From: Desulfatibacillum aliphaticivorans DSM 15576
GTDB lineage: Bacteria > Desulfobacterota > Desulfobacteria > Desulfobacterales > Desulfatibacillaceae
DNA length: 64,000 nt
Direction of reading: 5' to 3'
Assembly (NCBI RefSeq): GCF_000429905.1
Contig: NZ_AUCT01000021.1
Location: forward strand, 1-64,000
The position numbers were made by a program, and so were the translations under genes. Shown here piece by piece: positions 9,186-16,637 of this stretch. The notes under the pieces are model-generated. The model searched no databases and was not told the DNA's origin. It saw nothing but the letters and a program-made list of their open reading frames with translations. Each line of letters opens with the position of its first letter. Positions within the stretch are counted from its first letter, which is position 1.

Positions 9186-11456
9186 ATGGATAGCATACTG
9201 GATTATATAGGCAACACGCCCCTGGTGGAAATAAGGCGCTTGAATCCCAACCCCGCGGTGCGCATTTTCGCCAAGCTGGAGTATTTCAATCCCGGCGGCT
9301 CCATCAAGGACCGCGCGGCCCTTTCCATGATCGAGGAAGGGGAGCGGACCGGAGAGCTTACCAAAGACAAGACCGTACTCGAAGCCACCAGCGGCAATAC
9401 GGGGATCGGCCTGGCCCTGGTGTGCTCGGTCAAGGGGTATCGCCTGTTATTGGCCATGAGCGAGTCGGTGAGCGAAGAGCGGAGGAAAATCCTTTCCGCG
9501 CGCGGCGCCGAAATCCTGTTGACTCCCGGGCGCTTGGGCACGGACGGCGCCATTGAGGAGGTCTATAGGCTGGTTCGCGAAAATCCCGACAAGTATTTCA
9601 TGACCGACCAGTACAATAACGAAGCCAACTGGAAAGCCCACGTGCAGGGCACGGCGCCTGAAATCTGGGAGCAGAGCATGCACCAGATCACCCACATGGT
9701 GGCCACCATCGGCACCACGGGCACGTGCATGGGGCTCTCCCGGGGATTGAAGGCCTTTAACCCGAAAATCCGGATGATCGGGGTGGAGCCTTATTTCGGG
9801 CATAAAATTCAAGGCTTGAAAAATCTTAAGGAATCCTACGTCCCGGAAATTTTTGACAAAAAGGCCCTGGACGAAAAGGTGAATGTGGACGACGAAGAAG
9901 CCTTTGAAATGGCCCGCCGTTTGGCTAGGGAAGAAGGCTTGTTTGTGGGCATGAGCTCCGGAGCGGCCATGGCCATTGCGTGCAAAAAAGCCATGGAACT
10001 GAAATCAGGCGTCATCGTGGCTCTTCTGCCCGACTCTGGGGAGCGCTATCTCTCCACGTCCTTGTTCGCGGTCCAGGAAAAATCCGGCCTGAGCCTGTAC
10101 AATACGGCGACCCGTTCCAAGGAATCGTTCACGCCTATAAAGCCCGGCAAGGCGGGCATGTACTCCTGCGGCCCCACGGCCAACGAACCCATGGGGCTCG
10201 GGCATTGCCGGCGCTTTGTGTTTGCGGACCTGCTAAGCAGGTATCTGACCTATAAAGGGTTGGACGTCAAGCACATCATAAACATCACGGACATGGACGA
10301 CAAGACCATCGAGGGCTCTCAAGAGGCAGGAATGGGCCTGGAGGAGTTCACCCAGAAACATATCGACCAGTTCATGGAAGATATCGAAACTCTGGGCGTT
10401 AAGCCTGCGGAAGCCTATCCCAGGGCGAGCAAGCATGTGGACGACATGGTGGAGATCGCCTCCAAGCTGGCCGGAACCGGTTTTGCTTATGAAAAAATGC
10501 GCTCCCTGTATTTTGACATATCCCGCTTGGAGGGATACGGCGATTTGTCCGGCATCGACCTGGATAAAATCCGCCTGGGCGCCACCGTGGAACTGGACGA
10601 CTACGAAAAGGACAATCCCCGGGATTTCACCTTGTTCAAACGCTCCCGCCTGAATGAACTGAAACGGGGCATCTTTGTAAAAACCGAATGGGGCAATGTG
10701 CGGCCGAGCTGGCATATCCAGTGTACGGCCATGTCCATGAAATATCTGGGCGAAACATACGACATCCACACGGCCAGCCGCGACTTGGTTTTTCCCCATC
10801 ATGAAAACGAAGTAGCCATCGCCAAGGCCCTTACCGGCAAGCCCCTCGCCAATTACTGGCTGCACTGCGACCAGGTTATAGTGGATGAAAAAGACGCCTG
10901 GCCTGAAAAAATCACCCTCCAGGATCTGAAGGACAAGGGTTATACCGGCCGCCAGATTAGATTCTGGCTGTTGGCGACCCATTACCGCAAGCCTTTGCAT
11001 CTTACTCTGGCCAGCCTGGACAGCGCGGCGAAGGGATTGGAGCGGCTGGACCACTTTGTGGAAGCCCTGCAGAATGCGGACGGCGCCCGCACCAACGCGG
11101 ACGTGGATCAATTGCTGTACGACATCAAGCAGGGCTTCATCGCCGCCATGGATGACGATCTGTCTGTTTCAGCGGCTCTGTCCTCCCTGTTCGCTGTGGT
11201 GAAAAAGGTAAATCGCCTGGCCTCCCAAAACGCCCTGGGCTCCTCCGGCGCAAACAAAATTCTTGAAGCCCTCCGGAAGACGGACCAGGTGCTTGGCGTG
11301 CTCAGTTTTGATGCGGAGCCTCAGGATGCGGAAATATCGGCCCTCATGGAAAAACGGGAAAAAGCCCGGGCCGAAGGGGATTACGCCGCCGCGGACGCCA
11401 TTCGGGATCAACTTACCGCCCGGGGCGTGACGGTTAGGGACGGCAAGGCCAAATAA
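9186..11456 (+). CDS. Cysteine synthase fused to a cysteinyl-tRNA-synthetase-like domain
   Basis: 756 aa in one uninterrupted frame. Residues 1-300 are a cysteine synthase (CysK/CysM type): PLP lysine Lys41 in GGSIKDR, substrate loop TSGNTG (68-73), phosphate cup GTTGT (176-180), and MSSGAA (256-261). Residues 310-756 are CysRS-like: CGPT at 328-331, class I Rossmann fold, WHIQC (Cys513) and FPHHENE (His538, Glu542), so the zinc ligands are kept. The adenylation signatures are not. HIGH reads GLGH (337-340), and the KMSKS loop is absent: VDEKDAWPEKITLQDL replaces it with about four residues deleted. The C-terminal helical part and a final DQLTARG-type tail remain. It may make and locally channel or activate cysteine, or may have lost aminoacylation. 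A weak AAAAGG precedes the ATG. Confidence 0.93.
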   Translation: MDSILDYIGNTPLVEIRRLNPNPAVRIFAKLEYFNPGGSIKDRAALSMIEEGERTGELTKDKTVLEATSGNTGIGLALVCSVKGYRLLLAMSESVSEERRKILSARGAEILLTPGRLGTDGAIEEVYRLVRENPDKYFMTDQYNNEANWKAHVQGTAPEIWEQSMHQITHMVATIGTTGTCMGLSRGLKAFNPKIRMIGVEPYFGHKIQGLKNLKESYVPEIFDKKALDEKVNVDDEEAFEMARRLAREEGLFVGMSSGAAMAIACKKAMELKSGVIVALLPDSGERYLSTSLFAVQEKSGLSLYNTATRSKESFTPIKPGKAGMYSCGPTANEPMGLGHCRRFVFADLLSRYLTYKGLDVKHIINITDMDDKTIEGSQEAGMGLEEFTQKHIDQFMEDIETLGVKPAEAYPRASKHVDDMVEIASKLAGTGFAYEKMRSLYFDISRLEGYGDLSGIDLDKIRLGATVELDDYEKDNPRDFTLFKRSRLNELKRGIFVKTEWGNVRPSWHIQCTAMSMKYLGETYDIHTASRDLVFPHHENEVAIAKALTGKPLANYWLHCDQVIVDEKDAWPEKITLQDLKDKGYTGRQIRFWLLATHYRKPLHLTLASLDSAAKGLERLDHFVEALQNADGARTNADVDQLLYDIKQGFIAAMDDDLSVSAALSSLFAVVKKVNRLASQNALGSSGANKILEALRKTDQVLGVLSFDAEPQDAEISALMEKREKARAEGDYAAADAIRDQLTARGVTVRDGKAK

Positions 11457-11490
11457 CTCCTATCCCAGTTTAAATTAGAGAGACGGAAAT

Positions 11491-12456
11491 ATGAACGCAA
11501 TAATTTTTCCATATACCTATATCACCGACGACGAAATTCAGGCATTGAATCTGCTTTTTGGGGCGCCCACGCTGTATCTGGCCTCGGACATGGAAATGCC
11601 TCCGCCCATCATGGACGCCTATAGAAAAAAACTGGTCTCCCTGTCTCTGCCTCTGGAGGATCAGACGGACAAGAGGCTGCTTCGGTCCGTTCTGGCCGAG
11701 TGCCGCTCCTGGGCGGGCGCCATGGATTTGCGGGCGGCGGCCGTGCAAAGCTCCCAACAGCCGTTGACCGAGGAAGCCTTTTCAGCCAACATCCGGGCCG
11801 CCATACAAAAGCAATCCTCTTCCAGCCCGAGGGGCGAAGAGTCTCCGCCTTTGGCCGACCAGGTATTTCTTTTGCTGGCCCAGGCCTTGGATTTTCAGCA
11901 CTATGACATGGAGTCCTCCCTCAAGAAGCTCACGGGCCAGGAGAGCGTACTGTTAAAGGAGCTGTCCGAGCCGGGGGAGAAAGAGGCTCGCAAATTGGGC
12001 GAATCCTTGTCCAACGCAGACACGCCGAGGGTTCGCAGCCTGAGCAGAAGGCTGCAAGCCTGGGCGCGCATGCTTGGCGAAGATCCGGCGGCATCCGGCC
12101 TGTTTGTCACCTTTACCGCCGACGCCCTGGACTTATTGTTGGACAAGATGGACCCTCAACCGCTATCATTCTCCGTAAATGATTTTTCCTGGCCTCCGAC
12201 CCAAGGAGAAGCCGTCGACCAGTGGAAGGAGGCTTTTGCAGCCTGTATAAGCCGCTTTACCGCCGGCGAGGCCGACGCTTCCCAGGCTGTGAAGGCGCTG
12301 GAAGAGCTTCCCGCGCTGGAAACAGGCGAGGCGGTTTTAAGGATCGCTTTGATTGAGGAAGAGCCGTGCAAGGCCTTTTCTCAGGCATTGGGGAAAAATT
12401 CTGAACAAGGAGAGGCCTCGAAAGTTAAAAATACGGTCCTGGTCTGCATTGAGTAA
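11491..12456 (+). CDS. Conserved-looking protein of unknown function (321 aa)
   Basis: 321 aa, soluble, acidic, mostly helical, and rich in Ala/Leu/Glu. It has no signal peptide or membrane segment. The N-terminus NAIIFPYTYITDDEIQALN suggests a beta strand then helices. No catalytic motif is recognised. It starts 34 bp after the cysteine-synthase/CysRS fusion, with GAGAG upstream of the ATG, and shares its strand and codon use. It is therefore probably the last gene of that operon and a candidate partner of the fusion. Confidence 0.8.
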   Translation: MNAIIFPYTYITDDEIQALNLLFGAPTLYLASDMEMPPPIMDAYRKKLVSLSLPLEDQTDKRLLRSVLAECRSWAGAMDLRAAAVQSSQQPLTEEAFSANIRAAIQKQSSSSPRGEESPPLADQVFLLLAQALDFQHYDMESSLKKLTGQESVLLKELSEPGEKEARKLGESLSNADTPRVRSLSRRLQAWARMLGEDPAASGLFVTFTADALDLLLDKMDPQPLSFSVNDFSWPPTQGEAVDQWKEAFAACISRFTAGEADASQAVKALEELPALETGEAVLRIALIEEEPCKAFSQALGKNSEQGEASKVKNTVLVCIE

Positions 12457-12528
12457 ATTCCAGCCTGGCCCGTCAGATGCTTTCCACAAATCAACCCACA
12501 GCCATACTTGACCAAAGGGGGGAAAGTT

Positions 12529-14022
12529 ATGAGTCTGCACAGTTTAGGGGTTTATGAAATCTACGCCAAAAACGCCTGCGCATACGCCGACGACAATGCC
12601 GTGGTTTTTGGACAGGAAAGAATCACTTTCGCCCAGTTGAAAGAGCAGGTGGACGCTCTGGCCAACGGCATGGAAGCCCTTGGCTTCGCCAAGGGGGACC
12701 GCATCGCCATCCTGGGGCTTAACACACACAAATATTTATGGATTTTCGGCGCCGCAGCCGCTTTGGGCGTGATCGTCGTTCCCATCAACTGGCGTTTGGC
12801 CAAAGAGGAAGTGGCATACATCCTGGAAGACACTTCCCCCAAATGTCTGGTGGTGGACAAAGCCTTTGCAGACACGGGAAAGCAGTTGGAAGGCCAGACC
12901 TCCCTGTTATGCTTTGACCCGGACGTGCAGGGCATCAAGTTCCTGGACAGCCTCATGGAAAACAACGCGCCCAGGCAATGCCAGGGCTTTGGGGACGATC
13001 CGTTTTGCATCATCCATACCGCCGCCGTGGACGGCCATCCCCGCGGCGCCGTTCTGACCCACAATAACGTCATATACAGCAATATCCAGGGCATCGCCGC
13101 CATGCAGCTTGGGCGTCAGGACGCCTACCTGAACATGCTGCCCATGTTCCATATTACGGGCCTGAACCTGAGTATGTCCGTCATGCACGCCGGCGGCCGG
13201 AACATTGTCATGGAAAAATTCGACCCGGCCGAGGCCCTGGACCTGACTCAGGACGAAAAAGTCACCGTCATCGGCAGCTTTCCGCCCATCCTGAGCAACC
13301 TGGAAGCGGAACTGGATAAAAACCCGCGGGACGTTTCATCTTTGAGCCATGTTTTGGGAATCGACGCACCCCAGGTTATGGCCTCCTGGCAGGAAAAAAC
13401 CAACAGCACCTTCTGGGCCCTGTACGGCCAAACCGAAACGTCGGGCATGGTTTCCACGGCCAAAAGCGTGGAAGCGCCGGGCTCCGCCGGCAGGGAGTCC
13501 CTGCTTGCAACCATCAAGATCGTGGATGAAAACGGAGATCAGGCGCCTGTCGGCGTTGCCGGGGAAATCCTCGCGCGCGGCCCGCTTGTCTTTGCCGGCT
13601 TCTGGGAAAAAGGGACAATGTCCCGCCAGAGCTTTGATAACGGCTGGCATCGCACGGGAGACTTGGGCAAGCTGGATGAACGCGGCTTCCTGTACTTCGC
13701 CGGACGTAAGCCCGAGAAGGAGCTCATCAAGCCCGGCGGAGAAAACGTGTATCCGGCGGAGGTGGAAAAAGTCATCCTGCAACACCCGGACGTCGACGAA
13801 GTTTGCGTCATAGGGGTTCCGGACCCAAAATTCGGCGAAGGAATCAAGGCGATTTGCGCTTGCCGCCCCGGAGCCGCATTGACTCCCGAGGAAATCATGG
13901 AGTTCGTCGCCGCCCGGATTGCACGTTATAAAAAACCGCGTTATGTAACTTTTGTCGAGGCGCTTCCTAAAACAAAAGATGGCGAAATCAATCGGATCGA
14001 GATCAAGAGTCAGCACGGTTAG
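12529..14022 (+). CDS. AMP-binding acyl-CoA synthetase family protein with altered P-loop
   Basis: 497 aa from the ATG at 12529, which follows a GGGGGGAAAG site. An in-frame start at 12508 would overlap that site. The adenylate-forming fold is clear: LYGQTETSGM, RTGDLGKLDERGFLYFAGR, KELIKPGGENVYPAEVE, and the C-terminal lysine region LPKTKDGEINR. The usual phosphate-binding SGTTGxPKG motif reads TAAVDGHPRG (A3 core). The family variant may still be active, since Arg replaces Lys, but this is not shown. The likely reaction is ATP-dependent CoA thioester formation on a fatty or aromatic acid. It ends in a stem-loop that overlaps the stop codon. Confidence 0.88.
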   Translation: MSLHSLGVYEIYAKNACAYADDNAVVFGQERITFAQLKEQVDALANGMEALGFAKGDRIAILGLNTHKYLWIFGAAAALGVIVVPINWRLAKEEVAYILEDTSPKCLVVDKAFADTGKQLEGQTSLLCFDPDVQGIKFLDSLMENNAPRQCQGFGDDPFCIIHTAAVDGHPRGAVLTHNNVIYSNIQGIAAMQLGRQDAYLNMLPMFHITGLNLSMSVMHAGGRNIVMEKFDPAEALDLTQDEKVTVIGSFPPILSNLEAELDKNPRDVSSLSHVLGIDAPQVMASWQEKTNSTFWALYGQTETSGMVSTAKSVEAPGSAGRESLLATIKIVDENGDQAPVGVAGEILARGPLVFAGFWEKGTMSRQSFDNGWHRTGDLGKLDERGFLYFAGRKPEKELIKPGGENVYPAEVEKVILQHPDVDEVCVIGVPDPKFGEGIKAICACRPGAALTPEEIMEFVAARIARYKKPRYVTFVEALPKTKDGEINRIEIKSQHG

Positions 14023-14041
14023 GCTGGTACATACCGTGCTG
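14011..14041. terminator. Stem-loop spanning the stop of the AMP-ligase gene
   Basis: Perfect 9-bp arms CAGCACGGT (14011-14019) and ACCGTGCTG (14033-14041) with a 13-nt loop. No U-run follows, so it may be a weak terminator or an mRNA-stability hairpin between the convergent genes. Confidence 0.4.
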
Positions 14042-14073
14042 AGAGATCGAGAGGTCTGAATGCCTTTACAAAA

Positions 14074-14241
14074 TTAAGCGCTCTGCTCAGGGAGGCTCAG
14101 CCTTTTATCGGGCTGGCCCTTCCTGCGGCGGATGACGTTGCCGATGCCTCTGTTGACCGGCCTTTCTACTACTTTGGTTTCCTGGTTTTCAAACAATCGA
14201 AGCAGTTTTTCTTCCAGGGCCTTTTTTTTCTCAGGATCCAC
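14074..14241 (-). CDS. Small basic protein of 55 aa, function unknown
   Basis: A GTG start at 14241 is preceded by AAAAGGAG seven bases upstream. The frame runs 55 codons to TAA at 14074-14076. It begins MDPEKKKALEEKLLRLF, an amphipathic helix, and continues through a very basic stretch, GNVIRRRKGQPDKR. The strong ribosome-binding site, sensible codon use and charge pattern argue it is real. No family is recognised. A nucleic-acid or ribosome-binding role is possible from its charge only. It is convergent with the AMP-ligase gene. Confidence 0.65.
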   Translation of the reverse strand: MDPEKKKALEEKLLRLFENQETKVVERPVNRGIGNVIRRRKGQPDKRLSLPEQSA

Positions 14242-15365
14242 AGCAATACTCCTTTTACATTTTTAAGTGGGGGATAAAGATTCCCTCTACCCTGCATTGC
14301 GTCCAGGGATTTTAATTCCAATTCCGGATCGTCTTAAAATGGATTCGGTTTTCTCGTAGTGCAAACCAGGCGCCAAAAATATTGGCAATCCAGGTTGTTG
14401 CGTTTTTTATTATTTGTTGCGTGTTTAAGCCCCTGCTATATATATTCGGCAAAAGTTTCTCAGAAATTAAGCCGTAAATTTACGTTACGGAGGCTCGGGC
14501 AATCTGCCTGTAAAACCGGGTGCAAGGAAGAGTCGGAGACCTTTTCAAAGGCACGGATGTCAAAAATATGGCGCATGCGTCTATTTCATGGCGCAGGCGC
14601 ATTAAGGATAAAACCTGCGAGGCTTTCAGGAGTTTTCTTAGGAATTGTGCGAGGGTTAAAGTATGTTAAAATTCAAGTTTATCGAACGCGGCGAGCTCAC
14701 AGCTTCTTTTTAACGATCGGTAAATACTTGCAATGTCAATACACGCCAGGGCGCGGAATGTCCGCGCCGTCGCTTACCTCTCGGCCTTCCATTGCGCTGC
14801 TTGATTACGGCCTTCGTGCGGCGCAGTGTCTCCCGATGCACAACAGGGTATAGGCGATGCATGGAGATTGGCCTTCCGTGCTTCAATTCGCCCTAGCCCT
14901 TAACAAATATTGTCATGTACCTTGAGTAGGTGTCCGGGCGGAACTTCACCCGATCCGGCTGTGTGGGATTTTTCACAAAAGGAGTAGGAAATCAATTCAT
15001 TTCGGAAAAAAAGTTATTTGAACAAGAATGTAAGAATGGGGCGAATTAGGGCGATTTTTCCCATGGGGACGAAGCAAAAAAAAATGCTCCCGTAAAAGGT
15101 TTTGAGGCCAAACCAATAACCATTCGATATCAAATAAAAATTTCAAAAAATCGCAGTTAAAAATTTTTGACCGCATGTAGCTGACCATGGAGTTGGAAGT
15201 TGTTTTTTTAGAAAAACATTGTTTCTGTTTAATCCTGAGTATTTAAGGTTTTTTCAGGATTTTATTTTTACAAGCGTAGAATCCGGAAAAATTTGGCGAC
15301 AGGGGCCGGTCTCCCCTAGCAAGTAAGGCGTTTTAGGTTTTAATGCTTTCTGATATATAACGGTT
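14242..15365. other. 1.1-kb gene-poor, AT-rich intergenic region
   Basis: No convincing coding frame is found on either strand. One open frame at 14359-14853 (+) starts with GTG without a ribosome-binding site and has atypical composition. Structure present: a perfect 8-bp hairpin GGCGCGGA-ATG-TCCGCGCC at 14750-14768, and arms AATCCTGA (15231-15238) / TCAGGATT (15254-15261) followed by TTATTTTT, which resembles a terminator on the plus strand. Long A/T runs lie between 14990 and 15290. A small RNA ending near 15268 is conceivable but not demonstrated. Confidence 0.5.
15231..15269 (+). terminator. Terminator-like hairpin with U-rich tail in a gene-less region
   Basis: 8-bp arms AATCCTGA/TCAGGATT, a 15-nt loop, then TTATTTTT. 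No upstream plus-strand gene is visible to use it. It could end an unrecognised transcript or be fortuitous in AT-rich DNA. Confidence 0.35.
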
Positions 15366-16637
15366 ATGGCGACTTTTTCCTTTGTACATGCAGCGGATAT
15401 TCATCTGGACAGCCCCTTTGCGGGGGTTGCCGCCTCGGCGCCCCATATTCGGGACGCCATGATTCAGGCCAGCTTTGACGCCTGGCGGAATCTGGTGGAT
15501 TTCTGCATCGAGGAGCAGGCGGCTTTTTTGCTTTTGGCCGGAGATGTGTTTGATTGGGAAGACAGGAGCATAAGAGCCCAACTGGCGTTCCGGGACGGCT
15601 GCATGCGTCTTGCCGGGCATGGCATAGGCGTTTACGCGGTGCACGGCAATCACGATCCGCTGCAGGGGCGCTACGCCGCCATTGAGTTGCCGGAGAACGT
15701 CAAAATTTTCGGATCCGCCCGGGTGGAATCCTGCATTGCAGAACTCCAGGGCGCTCCCATCGCGGCGATTTCCGGAATCAGCTATCAGGCCAAGGAGGAA
15801 AAAAGAAATCTTGCGGCCATGTTTGCCTCTCATGCCATTCCGGAAGGGGTGTTTTCCATAGGGCTGATCCATGCCAATCTGGGTAGCTCCACCGGCCACG
15901 CCCCTTACGCCCCCTGCTCCATGAAGGACCTTTCATTGGATTCGGTGGACTATTGGGCCTTGGGCCATGTGCATCAGAAGCGTATAGCAGGGGAAGAGCC
16001 CCATATTGTCTACCCCGGCAATATCCAAGGCCGCAGCTTTACCGAACAGGGGGAGCGGGGCGCCTATCTGGTACGGGTTCGCGACGGGGCGGTTGCCTCC
16101 CTGGATTTCAAACCCTTGGACGCCGTTCGGTTTTTGGCGATTGATGCTTCCATAGGCGCTCACCGGACTTTGGACAGCCTTCTGCAGGATATGATCGACG
16201 CTCTGTATCAGGCCGCGGAGGACAACCCAACCCTTCCTTTGATCTGCCGATTCGTCCTTTCCGGGCGAGGCGCGTTGTTTCACGAATTGATCGAGCCGGA
16301 AGCTGTGGCCCAGCTTGTGGAAAGCATACGCGAAACATTTTTGGATCGAGATCCTTTTGTATGGGTGGAGAAAATCCGCTGCCAATGCCGGCCCGAGAAA
16401 GACCTGTCCGAACTCATGGATTCGGACGACTTGCTCGCCCGGGTTTTGAAAGACATGGCGGGCATGGAGTCCTCTCCCGAAGATTTGCTGGAGTTCGGCC
16501 GGGAAAGCCTCAAGCCTTTGTTTGGACGCAGGCTGGTTTCCGGCGCAATAGGAAAGCTGTCCGAAAGCGATGTCCTGGAAATGCTTGCTGAAGCGCGGAA
16601 TCTTTGCATCGACCTGTTGGGGAAGGAGGATGCATGA
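15366..16637 (+). CDS. Metallophosphoesterase, YhaO/SbcD-like DNA repair nuclease subunit
   Basis: 423 aa. Calcineurin-like phosphoesterase motifs are in order: HAADIHLDSPF (D-x-H), LLLAGDVFDWED (GDxxD), VHGNHDP (GNHD), and later GLIHANLG and YWALGHVHQ (GHxH), which bind two Mn/Zn ions. The C-terminal half is a capping and partner-binding domain. With the adjacent ATPase it should form a YhaO-YhaN / SbcD-SbcC / Mre11-Rad50-type complex processing DNA ends. Its TGA overlaps the ATG of the partner (ATGA), giving obligate co-translation. No strong ribosome-binding site precedes this ATG. Confidence 0.93.
   Translation: MATFSFVHAADIHLDSPFAGVAASAPHIRDAMIQASFDAWRNLVDFCIEEQAAFLLLAGDVFDWEDRSIRAQLAFRDGCMRLAGHGIGVYAVHGNHDPLQGRYAAIELPENVKIFGSARVESCIAELQGAPIAAISGISYQAKEEKRNLAAMFASHAIPEGVFSIGLIHANLGSSTGHAPYAPCSMKDLSLDSVDYWALGHVHQKRIAGEEPHIVYPGNIQGRSFTEQGERGAYLVRVRDGAVASLDFKPLDAVRFLAIDASIGAHRTLDSLLQDMIDALYQAAEDNPTLPLICRFVLSGRGALFHELIEPEAVAQLVESIRETFLDRDPFVWVEKIRCQCRPEKDLSELMDSDDLLARVLKDMAGMESSPEDLLEFGRESLKPLFGRRLVSGAIGKLSESDVLEMLAEARNLCIDLLGKEDA

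Noticed and set aside
14359..14853. 164-codon open frame, GTG start
   Set aside because: No ribosome-binding site, unusual composition and no recognisable domain. It spans the perfect hairpin at 14750-14768.
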